Assembly (NCBI GenBank): GCA_013146195.2
Contig: CM028384.1
Location: 78,216,728-78,280,727, forward strand
DNA: 64,000 nucleotides
Source of the DNA: Codonopsis lanceolata
Taxonomy: Eukaryota > Streptophyta > Magnoliopsida > Asterales > Campanulaceae
Direction of reading: 5' to 3'
In this document: one piece after another, positions 1 to 11,574 of the stretch
Position numbering within the stretch: the first letter of the stretch is position 1
How the letters are laid out: each line of letters starts with the position of its first letter
Made by a program: the position numbers and the translations under genes
Notes under the pieces: generated by a model
Told to the model about the DNA's origin: nothing
What the model saw: only the letters and a program-made list of their open reading frames with translations
The model's database searches: none

Positions 1-1446
1 TTGTGGGCTCGTTTTGCAGTGTCTAAATATGGGCTGTTTGGAGACATTAATAATGTTGTGATGTCGTCGATTAGTCGCAATATTTATAGGCATATGATAG
101 AGATTCAGGATTGCAGTAGGTGGATTTTAGGAAGAGGGGATGTTTCTTTTTGGGGAGACAATTGGTGTGGGGTTATTCTTAAAGGCCCTCAGCCAATGGA
201 CATTCATCTCACTGTTCGAGAGGCTCTTCCTCAGTTGGAGCAATTCGCTTCTTGGATCTCCGATGAGAATCTTGTTAAGATTAACAAAATTCGTTTGAAT
301 GATAATATGTTGGATAAGCTAGTTTACACTCGATCCAAGTCAGGAGATTTTGAGGTCGCTACTCACTGGCAATACCTTCGACAACAGTGGCCTCGACAAT
401 GGTGGGCTGCCAAACTTTGGAACCGTTGGATTCCCCTCAAGATAAGTGGATTCATGTCGAAATTGGTCAATGGTGCTCTTCCAGTTGATCTGTGTCTTCA
501 AGTCAAGAAAATTGCTATAGTTTCTAAATGTGTATGTTGTGTGAGGATGCATGATCGAGAATCTTTATCTCATCTCTTTCTTCATTCAGAATCGGCTATG
601 GTGGTTTGGCGTTTTCTGGCTCGGCATTTCCATACAGGTGATACATATGAGAATTTATTTCATTTGCTTAAGGTCTGGCTGCATAAGACATCGTTGCATA
701 ATCAGTTTGGTGCATGCAAGATTGGGGCTGTCATGTTAGGCTGCTGGGAGATATGGAAAGCTAGATGTAAAGCTGTTTTTGAGAATATTCCTATGCAGGG
801 AGAGGCTATTCTGGTTGAAGTTAGGCGTGGTCTGCAAGATCTCATGGTTAATTATCTCCCGAAAGTGGAGATTAATAAATTGGGCCGAGTTAATCTTCAG
901 GCTCTTTAGGTGCCGATAAAGAAGATTAAGATTTGTCGTGGTAATTGGATTCGATGGGAACCTCCTCCTATGAATGTTTTCAAACTAAACACCGATGGTT
1001 CGGCTAGGAATGGTTTTTGTACGGGGGGAGGAATTGTCAGAAATTTCCAAGGTAGATTTATCTGTGCTTTCTCTAATTTCTATGGTCCGGGTACAAACAT
1101 GTTTTTGGAGATCTCTGCGCTAAGGGATGGGCTGGCTTTGTGTCGGAGACTTGAATTGGAGAGTGTGTTTGTTGAAACTGATTCTTTAGTAGCAGAAAGA
1201 GGTCTTTTAGGTTTACAACATTTTCCGTGGCAGCTTGAATATGAGCTTAGAGAGTGTAAATCTTTAATGGGATCGTATAATATTCGACATGTATATCGAG
1301 AGGCAAATGGTGTGGCTAACAAATTAGCAGAGGTGGCGTATTCTTTTGTTCTGTATACTTGCTATGATGATGTGCAGCAGCTTCCGGGGACTGTTCCACA
1401 AGCTTATAGATTTGATAGGATGGGTATTTTTAGTTTCCGTAGTTGA
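1..1446 (+). pseudogene. LINE ORF2 C-terminus: zf-RVT and RNase H, broken
   Basis: The polyprotein copied the LINE RNA into the chromosome. The frame is open from base 1 to an in-frame TAG at 907-909, then continues in the same frame to 1446. Residues about 120-230 match the zinc-binding region that follows plant LINE reverse transcriptases (zf-RVT: WxRWIPLKISGF, then CVCC and a SLSHLF block). The part after the stop is a type I RNase H: NTDGSARN, the Glu of FLEISALRDGL and the Asp of VETDSL are present. The fourth acidic position reads NGVANKLAE where this family normally has VADxLA, a D-to-N change. The TAG and this change make the copy inactive. Confidence 0.88.
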
Positions 1447-1594
1447 TGTTAGCTTTTGCATTCCTGTCGTAGAGGTTCGGCTCCTTTGTCCTCCCGTTTG
1501 TGGGCAAGGCTGGTTGTCCCCCTCATTGTATTGTTTTTTGTTATTAATAAAATTTTGCAGGGTGCCGCCCCTGTTTCCTTAAAAAAAAAAAAAA
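1..1594 (+). mobile_element. LINE (plant L1-type), 3' part with poly(A) tail
   Basis: This is the 3' end of a non-LTR retrotransposon; the 5' part lies left of the window. In order it holds the end of the ORF2 polyprotein (zinc-binding region, then RNase H), a short 3' UTR with AATAAAATTTTGCAGGG near 1545, and a poly(A) run of about 15 at 1580-1594. The last 40 bases of its 3' UTR recur, on the minus strand, at the ends of the LINE copies near 19776 and 26810, so one family seeded several insertions here. The insertion sits in the non-coding internal region of the minus-strand gypsy element to its right. No TSD can be tested because the left junction is off the window. Confidence 0.9.
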
Positions 1595-2511
1595 AGAGTT
1601 AATATTCACTCTAGTACCCTCAACCATCAAAACTCCATAAGGTCTATCATTATCTTAACCAAAAATCTTGTCTTCGACAAAACACACACGAAATACCCTC
1701 GCGTGGTAACGACACTCTATTAGTCGCAACAAATTGGTATACCCAACCGTAGTAGTCATAACTCATCTCATAAACACAAATTTATCACCTATGTAATCCA
1801 GCGTATCCTACTCGCATAATAACCACATAATAATGTATAAATATATTACTCATGACATTATACATATATCCATAGAGTATATAAACTCAACGCACCACTA
1901 GTAAATACCACTAGTAAACATTATTACATGTTCATTCTTCATATATGCATAACATGGCCATCTATATAGACTTACATAACCATATTTCCATACCGCAATT
2001 GATTGCCTACCGACAAATCAAGATTCAACCAAAACCATAAACCATTCCCATACTGGGATATCATTATCGATCATAATAATAGATCGGGGAAACCAAAAAT
2101 CAATAAATCTCAACACACAATGCAATGTATGTATGAATGCATATGAGCTATCGATACAACGTGTACTCATAATAACGATAATAACAACCATAATCTATGT
2201 ATAATGAATATATCTCGGATAGGTCTCAATATCCTGCAATGGCCAACCGCCACGCGAGCACACAACCTCAAACTCTAGGTCGTCTATAACCATCTCACTA
2301 AGAGTCACTAGACCGCTTATTAGCACTCTTAGACTCGTTAATCCTCAATTTAAGGCATCCTTTCAAATGTGATCACCGACACAAGCAAAACACATGCCTG
2401 CATTACTCCAACACCTCCGCTCGGTGTTTCATTTCCCAAACAAAATTTACACATCGATTCATCACCTCGTCATCTATGACTATAGGTAAAAGCATCACTT
2501 TGTTTGCTGCA

Positions 2512-3065
2512 CTACAGGTTGGCCCATACAACTTTATGAGGTGCTAACTGCCCTCTAAACACATCATAATCCATAATAGTCCCCGAGGTCCTCTCTTGTG
2601 TGTATCCCTCGATATCGAACTCCATCGCATAAGTACAGTCCACAGCCCATCGATAATCCGCAAGCTGTAATAGAATAAATTGCCTATAATATTTTATCCT
2701 TAATTCTTTCACAAACCATGGAGTCTTCCTAGTCTCGTCCGGTACTAAATACTTTACTCTAACGAGCTAACTCCATGAACATCACTAAATGTTGAACTAC
2801 AATCATATCTACCAGTTCTAACATAAGGAGTTATATCTTCTCCTTTTCTAAATCACTGCAGGAATACTATGTGCCTTGAACTCCCACAAGGTGTTCTTCC
2901 AAGCTCTTGGCACATCATGTTGTCCCCAATAATCTCATACAATTGCCACCAATACTCCAGTGGACTCTCAAACATGAACACCACTAATACAACCTTATAC
3001 TCATCACCACCGGCACCTCTACCAGTGTTAACACTCATACTAGTTTCAACTATCTTAACGTACAA
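2512..3065 (-). pseudogene. Gypsy gag remnant (copy A)
   Basis: Two minus-strand open pieces (2853-3065 and 2512-2712) lie in gag order just after the primer-binding site. The second resembles the 35833-36201 gag piece of the complete element: a KYxRQxIxLxLxxYRxAVD stretch followed by YAMExDxExYxxxRTS. The first keeps the LYEIIGD stretch that follows the helical core. In this family gag forms the particle that packages the RNA. The pieces are in different frames and the ends are lost, so the gene is dead. Confidence 0.7.
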
Positions 3066-3152
3066 TAACTCTCGACATTAAGATATATCAAATCACACAA
3101 AACCAACCCCCAAACTAGGCCAAGGAACCTTTCCTGGCAGACAGCTAACCAA

Positions 3153-3168
3153 TAGCTCTGATAGCAAC
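3153..3168 (-). other. Primer-binding site, initiator Met tRNA type, one change
   Basis: Directly outside the LTR end (TGTGACG at 3169), the minus strand reads GTTGCTATCAGAGCTA. The complete element has GTTGGTATCAGAGCTA at the same place. TGGTATCAGAGC is the usual complement of the 3' end of plant initiator Met tRNA; here one internal G is C. Confidence 0.75.
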
Positions 3169-4423
3169 TGTGACGACCCGACCCGAATCCAAATACGAGA
3201 CCCCAAGGTCGTGCCGTCAGAACACACAATAAACAAGCAAAGGGTAAGGCTATACGCAAACGACTCAACAAATGTAGAAGCGAATAACTTAATGGAACCC
3301 GAGCTAAAAAGCTCCGAAATATAAAACAACCCAAGAGATAATTAAATCTCTCGGCCCAAAAATTATAAGGCGTAGAAGCTATTTGCATCACAACCTTCCT
3401 ATTATTCATTAGTAATATTCATGGCTATGTTCTCAAGGTTAACAACATTGTGTAACCCAAATAATCCATTCCTTCCCAACAAAATTCCCAAACATGGTTC
3501 ATAGATCAACACTTAACATTTAGAGTAAATCATTACCTTTCAAGCATACATCTCAAGATAACATTTATTCTAGCATGCTTTCACCCAAAATAGCCATTTA
3601 TCTAACCAAGATGTAAATTCGTCTAGCATGCTCATAATCAAGATGTAAATTCATCTAGCATACTCACAACCTTAAATTCATGAGTTAGAGTTGAACAACA
3701 TACTCTTATATACATGAAAGTCAACTCAATCCATGAATGTCAAATTTTACATTTTAATCATACAATCCATAATGATAATTCATTTATAAATTTAACAACC
3801 AAAAATAGGATTCACCAAGCATACTTCCAACTTTAAACATAAATCCATATGTGATTCCAATAATTCACAAATTATAAATAAGAACCCGAAAATCATTTAT
3901 ATCACCAATAACACCATTTATTTCATAATCATCATATCAAACCCTAGTATTTTAGGAAATCATATGGCCATTATGCTCAAGTCCAAACTTACAAAATGAA
4001 GCTTAATAATATACTTCATTAAACATGGAAATCAATCTACTCATGCTTCTAGCAAGTTCACTCTTCAAAACTCAAAATAAAATCACACATAGCATACATG
4101 TGTACTCATTGACCTCAAATAGCAAGCCCTTTGTTTTCCTTCGGGTCAATGAGCACAAAATCCATAAGAGGAGGATTGTAGTAGCTTACATGACTTGGAT
4201 GAAAACTTCAAAGAATCAAAATTCGATCGGTGAAGTTGTTCTACTCATCGAGGGCTTCAAGAATCCGAAGTTTGAAGGCAATCTAATGGTTGGATCTTCA
4301 TGGATTGGAGGAAGAAGAGCTAGGGCTCAAAGCTTCCATGGACTCCCACTCTCTCTCTCTCTAATACCTATAAGAAGAAGGAATGAAATGAGGGATTTTG
4401 CTGCAATTACAAAGGGGAATGGG

Positions 4424-4431
4424 TATTTATA
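4424..4431 (-). promoter_or_regulatory. LTR TATA box (copy A)
   Basis: TATTTATA on the plus strand reads TATAAATA in the element's direction. The same TATA lies at 52887-52894 in the sister LTR and as TATAAATAG at 43618 in the solo LTR, each followed about 230-270 bases later by a GTAAG(T/C)-like splice-donor match. Confidence 0.55.
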
Positions 4432-4655
4432 CTTCCCCAACTAAAGAGGGCACAAAGGGGATTTCCTTTGTCCAATTAGTGAAGATTAGGAGTAATCACT
4501 CACTAATCTAACCTTAATTAACTAGCAAAAACATGTTAGGACATGATTAGGACTAAGTATGGGGGTTAGGAAGGGTTTAGAGGGGGTTTAGAAAGGGTAG
4601 GATAGTAAATACACTCCATAAAACAAAACAGGGACTAGGCTGTTACGGGGGCAAT

Positions 4656-4691
4656 GCACTCGCATGGTGCCCATACCATGCGACCGCATCC
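4656..4691 (-). promoter_or_regulatory. U3 palindrome region (copy A)
   Basis: A perfect 8-bp inverted repeat with a 6-base loop lies at 4661-4682 (CGCATGGT / ACCATGCG), flanked by GCACT and ACCGCATCC. The same position upstream of the TATA box in other LTRs of the group holds different arms that still pair. Confidence 0.55.
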
Positions 4692-5253
4692 CCTTCTTTT
4701 TCCCTTGGTGACATTTTCCGTTATGTTTGTGGAGGTAAGGTCTTTCCCGCATGCAACCGCAAACCTTCAAGCTTCAAAATGGCCTACAATTAAACCCTTA
4801 ATGACCTCAAACACTTAGCTAAATCAAACAAGTCTCAAACCACTTTCAAAGTAGGTCTAGACTCCCACAAACAACTCCCGAAACAACTCGGAGTGAAACC
4901 GAAGCAAGGCACAACAACTTGCTAACGAAACGACGAATGAAACCACAAACCGGCGTGCAACAACACAAGATTATAAACACTTAAAAAGGCTATTGAATAG
5001 GCCTGAATGCTTCTCAGATGTTAAACAACAGATAGGAGAAAAGAACTCCTGAAAGACAAGACGATCACCCAACTCAATCTCGCACTACGCGATAAGGACA
5101 ATTGCTATCCTCGAAGCGGCAAAACATCGCTAGACTTAAGGAATGCATCCAACTAGAAGTATAACACATATAAACATGTTAATCAATCATCATGTAAAGA
5201 TCTAGGACCAATTCGAGGTTAGGAACACAAAACGTAAGCAATTTCTCAATCTC

Positions 5254-5283
5254 GTCGCATTCCGACTATCGTCGAGTTACGAC
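5254..5283 (-). promoter_or_regulatory. Double GTCG-N5-CGAC dyad (copy A)
   Basis: On the minus strand two copies of GTCG-N5-CGAC are separated by GATA. The same 30-base arrangement is found about 170 bases inside the TG edge of the other giant-family LTRs. Likely a promoter element in U3; the binding factor is unknown. Confidence 0.6.
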
Positions 5284-5449
5284 TTGTGACTTTAACAAGT
5301 AAACAACTATAGGGAATCTATTAATAGTATATTAGTCTTAATGTTATATTTCATGCACATCTAGACTCTCTCACAAACCAAACATGCAATCAACCAAGGA
5401 AGAAATGCGAGCATTGCACGTAATTCAAGCTAACCGGAAATCAAGCTAT

Positions 5450-7610
5450 TGCAAAACTACCTTGTAGTCATAACTTCGTAAGTACCTTCATGTGCATGCA
5501 ACCAAATTCCCTCAAAGAGAGAACTCAATAAATAATCATTTCTTAAAGATACTAGAGACCATAGTTTGGTCTCTAATGTATCGTCCTCTCACGAGAGCGC
5601 TCTAAATAAGTCCCCCAATAAGTCTCCCAATAAGTCTCTATAACGTAGGTGTCTCAATTGGACATAAATCGAGATGCTCGAGTGCTCGCAATCATAACCA
5701 ACCAAAACCCGAACATCGTAGGGTTTCAACCCAAGGCTCATTAACATATTATTGAACTTATAATGGCTCCATTGAGTCTTAATACTACATTTCATTATTT
5801 GCATATTTCATAAATCCCCAATTAACACACCATTCTATTTTATAACAAATTCCCAAAAATCATTTGGGCTTGGTTCCCAAGCCTTTAAATCCATAAAACT
5901 CAACATAAACATATACCCATTTTATAAATCAGATAACCTCAATTAAATCATCCTACTCATGATATCTATGAAGTTCACACATCCAAAGTCCCAAACATAG
6001 ACATACTTCCACCACAACCCTAAATAACATGTAGACATCATTTATAGCATGCTCATAATCCTAAATACACATGGTGAAGAGTAACAAAATACTTCAACAA
6101 TCATAGGAACCATCTTACATATGCTCCTAACAAGTTCACATGTTCAAATCACAAGTTAAAGGCATACAAAGCAAGTATGTGTACTCATTGACCTCAAATA
6201 GCATAGAGTTTGTTTTCCTTAGGATCAATGACTACAAAAGTCAAAGAAAGAAGAAGTAACTTACTTGAAATCACCACTTCAAACAACAAAATAAAAAATC
6301 CAATTGGTTAGAAATGATCTCCTCAACAAGCTCTACACTTCTATGCAGTTGGCTTGAACAATGGATGACCCTAGCTATGGAGTCCAAGGATGAACTCCCC
6401 CAAGAACTCTCAAGAACTCTCTCAAGGCTCCCAAACAAGACTCTCACGTTTTTGGTGAATGAAGGATGAAAATGAAGGGCTAAATGGAGTCTTGTGGCTT
6501 ATATGATGTCAAAATGTGAGTGGAACAAGTGTCCAAATATTGTGGAGGAAGCTTTAGATATTTTTGTGGCTAATTGGCTTAGTTACAAGCACAATTAAAC
6601 TAATCAATTCATTAGAAAAGTTATGATATAATTAATGGTGTTTAGGAGTGTTTAGGAGGTGTTTAGAATGGCCAAAATGGGGGTGGATGGGTCACTTACG
6701 TCAAAATAAACGAAGCAGGGTAGAGCTGAAAAAGCAGAAGAGCACTCGCTCAGCCTCCCCACTAAGCGACCGCTTGGTCCTTTTCCAGCCAAGTGTGTTT
6801 GCTGCATTTCGTGCCCGCTCACTCCAAAAATCCAAAATTCTTCCAAATTCATCCTAAATGAGTCCTAATCCAAACCCAAGCATCAAAGGATGATTCCACT
6901 CTCAATAATGGGTCTAAAACTCACCCGAAACACCCTAGGAAAGTCTCGAAACAAAGCGTGAAACATGCAATATCAAAGTAACAATTGAATAAATGGTTGA
7001 ACACATATGCATAAATGATTATGAACATGTTAATCACTTCATGAATCTTTTATAATGCAAGAACATGCTAGGTTAAGACTTTAAATGACATCAAAACAAT
7101 AGACAACACAATAGAATCAAAGTAGGAATTAAGTAACTAAACAACAACTAGTAACTTATAAATGATTCCAATACACACATAAACTAAGTAAACATACTCA
7201 TGAAGGTTATGAATGCATGAAGACAAGCACACAACTCAATCTCGAACTACGTGATAAAGGCAAACGCTATCACCAAATCTTCCAAACCATCAATAGACTT
7301 TAGGAGCACCTCCAACTTGAAGTCTAGCACATCTAAACAAGTACATAACAATCATATAAAGACCTAGGGCCTAATCGAGGTCATGAATACGAGCAACACA
7401 AGCAAACTCTCAACCGAGTCGCACTCCTACTAACGTTGAGTTACGACTTGTGACTTTAGCAAGTCAACAACTATGGGACATGTATCAACAAGGTCTTGGT
7501 CTCAATGTGGTCTCTCCCACATAACTAGACTCTCTAAAAAACCAAAAATAAAATCAACAAAGGAAGAAATACGAGCATGACACGCAAATCAAGCTAACCA
7601 AGGAGCGGGG
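5450..7610 (-). repeat. Gypsy LTR fragment of the 42585 solo-LTR subfamily
   Basis: Minus-strand LTR piece. Its right edge reads AAGGAGCGGGGTG (about 7598-7610), the complement of the start of the solo LTR at 42585 (TGTAACACCCCGCTCC). Its left part, 5455-5840, matches the complement of about 44330-44640, so roughly the last 1.7 kb of the LTR is missing and it abuts copy A without a visible boundary signal. It keeps an eroded double dyad (7418-7447), the palindrome region (6747-6768) and the CATTGACC hairpin (about 6184-6230). The open frames at 6648-6857 on both strands are chance. Confidence 0.75.
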
Positions 7611-7797
7611 TGCCATAACTTGGGATGAAGCCTTCAAGTCCCCTGCCCCGTCTGCCCATTATTCCGAGGTGGGAAGATTCTTGTAACCCAACAATACGAC
7701 ATTGGCTGCCAATTTGGTATGATCGGTTTACTAATTACATGTAGAGGGTTAACAGTTAATTTTTTCACTTTATATGATGTAAAACATTAATTAATTA
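7611..7797. other. Spacer, nothing recognised
   Basis: Sequence between the LTR fragment and the tandem array. It becomes AT-rich rightwards and contains GAGGGTTAACAGTTAATTTT, which looks like a diverged first unit of the array. No coding signal. Confidence 0.5.
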
Positions 7798-8511
7798 TGA
7801 GGGTTAATTGTTATTTTTGCAAAAGTTTAGGGGGTGAATTGTTATTTTTGCAAGAGTTTAGGGGGTTAATTGTTATTTTTGTAAAAACTTAGGGGGTTAA
7901 TTGTTATTTTTGCAATAGTTTAGGGGTTGAGTTGTTAATTTTGTAATAGTTTAGAGGGGGGTTAATTGTTATTTTTGCAATAGTTTAGAAGGCGGTTAAT
8001 TGTTATTTTTGCAATAGTTTAGGAGGGGGTTAATTGATATTTTTGCAAAAGTTTAGGGGATGAATTGTTATTTTAGCAAGAGTATAGGGGATTAATTGTT
8101 ATTTTTGCAAAATTTTAGGAGGTTAATTGTTATTTTTGCAATAGTTTAGGGGGTGAATTGTTATTTTTGCAATAGTTTAGAAGGGGGTTAATTTTTATTT
8201 TTGCAATAGTTTAGGAGGGGGGTTAATTGTTATTTTTGTATAAGTTTAGGGGGATAATTTTTATTTTTGCAAAGGTTTAGGGGTTAATTGTTATTTTTTG
8301 CAAAATATTAGGGGGTTAACTGTTATTTTTGTAAAAGTTTAGGGGGTTAAATGTTATTTTTTGCATAAATTTAGCGGTTAATTGTTATTTTTGCAATAGT
8401 TTAGGGGGTGAATTGTTATTTATGCAAAAGTTTAGATGGGGGTTAATTGTATTTTTATAATAGTTTAGAAGGGGGTTAATTGTTATTTTTGCAAAATTTT
8501 AGGGGGTTACA
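7798..8511. repeat. Minisatellite, about 22 copies of a ~32-bp unit
   Basis: Head-to-tail copies of a 30-35 base unit built on GGTTAATTGTTATTTTTGCA followed by ATAGTTTAGGG. The G run varies from 3 to about 7 and single bases change between copies. I count about 22 units by eye. The array stops at GGGGGTTACAG (8505-8515), shortly 3' of the plant mobile domain pseudogene. Confidence 0.92.
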
Positions 8512-8697
8512 GTAAATGCATCACAATGATACAACATAAACTTTTCTAACAATAGTGTCCAAACAAATACATCACACTCCGAGTTCAAATAAAATACATC
8601 AACGGCTTAAGAACATAAGTACCATAAAGTATATCACACAAACATAAAGTATATCACAATACATCCTCAAACTGTTGAACAATTTCGTCAACGGTAG
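8512..8697. other. 3' flank of the PMD pseudogene
   Basis: AT-rich sequence with a short repeated phrase, CATAAAGTATATCACA, at about 8611 and 8643. No coding or RNA signal seen. Confidence 0.5.
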
Positions 8698-9746
8698 TCA
8701 TATAAGTACCACGGACCTGGTGCCATAGGCGAGGAAGTACAACTTCGACTCAATCCTCAACCGATCTACTACGCGCATATGCGACAACTCTCGATGGATG
8801 AGAAGGCCTTTGGGATGCCCTTTGTGACGGCTGCACGCGATGGTGGGTGATCCACAGTGGTTGATGATCCCCATCACCTCATCATCATCATCATCATCAT
8901 CATCATCAGGCGGCATCACACAATAATGATGCGCTCCGAAACCACCTTTCGTAACCATCTATGGTGGCGGGCGAATGTTGGCTCCCTCGATCCGGCCCTC
9001 TTGGGGTTTATAGAATGATGCTCCCATTGTTGGAAATTGCGAAGCATCTCTTGTGTGGACAAATGTATTTCAATGGCTTTGGACCTCTATAAACATTCGT
9101 CGCTTTGGATTACATGACGGGAATCATTTGGATATATCCGAACTGTCTTAAGCAACGATCGGGCATGTATGGCTCCATAATTTTACGGCAATGAATTATG
9201 ACCGAGAACAAACTGAATGGTATCTCCTGTGATGGCCTACATGTAAAAGGAATCCAAATAACCTGGAAAAACTATTAATATAAATATCCAAACTTTTATT
9301 TGATAAATTATTTATAAATGATAAATACTTACGACATTAACAGGTCATCCGATCGAGGACTCTCGATACTCAACAAAGTCTTGGGATCATTTCTTCTTCC
9401 ATCGAGAAGAGGTCCACCTCTTAGCATATGGCTCTTGAGAGGTCCATGTCATTTGAACAACTTGGTTTGAATTGAGGAAAATATTCATAGATTCAAACCT
9501 ACAATAAAATAGCGTCAAATAAAATAGAATCAAATAAAATAATTTAAAATTTACAGCATCCAAAGTATTCATTTTTATACCTGTAGTAGAGACAAGCACC
9601 CAGCCATCTGTCTACAACCAATCCTCGATGCTATACCGAGTTGACGGTATAGAAAGGATAAATTCGCTACACCCCAAACGTGATTGGGCATATCACGGAT
9701 ATCCATCACATACGGTAGAAAGTGAACATTTACCCGCTTTTGATGA
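8698..9746 (-). pseudogene. Plant mobile domain (PMD) gene, degraded, 5' end in gap
   Basis: Read on the minus strand from the assembly gap. Exon 1 (9581-9746) encodes VWGVANLSFLYRQL and MAGCLSLLQ, typical of the plant mobile domain (MAIN / protein phosphatase 7 long-form-like family). A GT-AG intron fits 9499-9580. Exon 2 (9333-9498) gives V*IYEYFP, where relatives have a Trp (TGG now TGA), then after a frame change PYAKRWTS and DFVEYRES. A second intron fits 9263-9332; exon 3 gives VIWIPFTC and MEPYMPDRCLRQFGYIQ. Further stops follow, and the tail holds an acidic Asp run coded by ATC repeats. PMD occurs in host silencing proteins and in transposons; several stops and frame changes make this copy dead. 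Which source it came from cannot be told. Confidence 0.78.
8879..8908. repeat. (ATC)n microsatellite
   Basis: About ten ATC triplets inside the PMD tail; on the minus strand they code a run of aspartates. Confidence 0.9.
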
Positions 9747-9846
9747 NNNNNNNNNNNNNNNNNNNNNNNNNNNNNNNNNNNNNNNNNNNNNNNNNNNNNN
9801 NNNNNNNNNNNNNNNNNNNNNNNNNNNNNNNNNNNNNNNNNNNNNN
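9747..9846. other. Assembly gap, 100 N
   Basis: Exactly 100 N, the usual placeholder for unknown size. Left of it is a minus-strand PMD gene; right of it is the middle of a plus-strand gypsy element, so the 5' LTR and gag of that element, and the 5' end of the PMD gene, are missing here. Confidence 0.98.
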
Positions 9847-11359
9847 AAGGATGATGATGAGCTTATAAGAAGGCAGCTTTGAAAAGATTGCCTTAAGTTG
9901 AGGATTAACGATTCTAGTAGTGCTAGTAAGCGGTCTAGTGACTCTTAGTGAGATGGTGATAGACGACTGAGTTTGAGGTTGTGTACGTGCGTGGCGGTTG
10001 GCCATTGCGGAGTTTTGAGACATACCGAGATAGGAGGTAACTCCTTATTTATATATTATGGTTATTATTATCGCTACTATGAGTATGGTGGTATCGTTAG
10101 CTCACATGCATTCATACGTACATTGCATTGAGTATTGAAATCTATTGATTGTTGGTTTCTCGGTTTATTGATATGATAAAGGATGATGTCCCTAGATGGG
10201 ATTTGTTTATGGTTTTGATTGAATTTTGAATTTTCTAAGCATGCAATTAATTATGTGTATAAAAATGTGATAATGTTTACTAGTTGTATTTGCTAGTGGT
10301 GCGTTGAGTTTATACACTCTATGGATTATATGAGTAGAAGTATGATGGTACTTGGTGATTATATATCACATTTGCATGATATACGGTATGCATGTGGTAT
10401 TGTTAATAATAGGAATTTTGTCATTTGCTTAAAGATTAAATTATGAGTAAGGATATGGTTACAAAATAAAATAAAATAAAATGTATTTAAAGGATATAGT
10501 TGTATTCGAGTATGAACATGCTTATGTGCATTAGTAGTAAAGGTAACTTGCTTAGTCTGTTGCATGATTATGTGAGACAATAGGGAAGGATGCTTAGAAA
10601 TTTTCTCATGGACCTTGGCATCCTTGCAACGGAAGCTTTTGAAATCCAATTTAGCCGGTACCCGAATTGGTGATCAAAAGAGTCTGGTGGACTAGGATTG
10701 GTAGCAAGTAGGTTAGAAATTGACTAAACCAATTACCAAAAGGAACGAATGAAATGGAATGAATTTTTAATCAATGCTATTATGTGTTGTTATGTGTTTC
10801 ATCCATAATTTGGAAATTTTGAGTGTGGCTTGCATGATAATGAATGTTGACTTATTGTTTTAGGAGCGTGTTGTGGAACACTCTTCTTTAGTTTGTGGAT
10901 TGCCCTATCGGCAATTTTATGTCTTATGATTTGGAATTTGTTGTACCGAAGTCTCATGTTGTAGCACCGAGGCATATAGTTTCGGAATATTGATCTTTAT
11001 AAAGTCTTGATTTTGTTTTTGTGATATGTTAAGGATTCACGTGGTTAATTAATCAAGAAGAATTTGTGTGTACTTTTGTGACTCGAGTCCGAGTCAAATT
11101 ATTTTCAATCTTAAGTGTTTGGTAATATGGTTATTGGCAATTTTGAACTTGTGAATGTGAGATTTTTGGTAATTGATTTTTGAGTATTTGGTTTGGTTAT
11201 TGTGATAATAGACTCTGAGATTGAGTCTAGGTTTATGGTTTTGAGCATCGAGTGTTCACTGAGATTGAAAGACAACGTAGTTGTGTTTGGGTATTTTTTG
11301 TTGGGTGATGACCTAACTTTGATTTGTTATACGGTTTAGAATTCGGACTAATTCTTTTT

Positions 11360-11372
11360 AAGGGGGAGAGGA
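11360..11372 (+). other. Polypurine tract (copy C)
   Basis: AAGGGGGAGAGGA directly before the LTR start TGTAAGACC. It primes plus-strand DNA synthesis in reverse transcription. The identical tract precedes the 3' LTR at 38164 and, on the minus strand, the LTR at 53918. Confidence 0.85.
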
Positions 11373-11544
11373 TGTAAGACCCCGATTCCCTGGTTAGTTT
11401 GAATTGCATGCAATGCTCGCACTTCTTCCCTTGTGATCGCTTATTTGATTTCTTCGAGAGAGTCTAGATGTGTATGAGAGATCACATTAAGACCAAAATA
11501 CTTTTAAGAGATGTCATTTAGTTGTTAACTTGCTAAAGTCACAA

Positions 11545-11574
11545 GTCGTAACTCGACGATAATCGAAATGCGAC
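11545..11574 (+). promoter_or_regulatory. Double GTCG-N5-CGAC dyad (copy C)
   Basis: GTCG-N5-CGAC, GATA, then ATCG-N5-CGAC: 172 bases from the LTR edge. One base of the second half differs from the family pattern. Confidence 0.55.

Larger units (their letters stand above)
1595..5449 (-). mobile_element. Giant-LTR gypsy element, copy A, truncated
   Basis: Reading leftwards on the minus strand, this is a 5' LTR (3169-5449), a primer-binding site, a broken gag region and non-coding internal sequence that is cut at 1595 by the LINE. It belongs to the same family as 9847-15784, 30992-42444 and 49095-55985; for example the tract at 2236-2282 matches the reverse complement of 36360-36400. No pol coding is visible. 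The 3' LTR is missing. The 5' LTR has lost about 1.6 kb compared with the copy at 49095-53918 (break near 3368, matching about 49300 to 50940) and its outermost ~11 bases. Confidence 0.8.
3169..5449 (-). repeat. Giant-family LTR (copy A), internally deleted
   Basis: Minus-strand LTR ending TGTGACGACCCGACCCG at its U5 edge (3169). It keeps the family marks: the hairpin flanking 4115-4153, a TATA box (TATTTATA on the plus strand, 4424-4431), the palindrome region 4656-4691 and the double dyad 5254-5283. The uninserted sequence ATGGTTCATAGATC at 3494 is the empty site for the copia solo LTR found at 51061 in the sister copy. The open frame at 4025-4444 is LTR sequence and not a gene. Confidence 0.82.

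Noticed and set aside
4025..4444. 139-codon plus-strand open frame
   Set aside because: Lies antisense in LTR copy A across the TATA box and hairpin; the sister copy at 52490 has an early stop.
7798..8511. CRISPR-like array
   Set aside because: Units are head-to-tail without unique spacers and the context is plant nuclear DNA.
9628..10023. Open frames crossing the run of N
   Set aside because: Formed by reading through the assembly gap; the residues across it are unknown.
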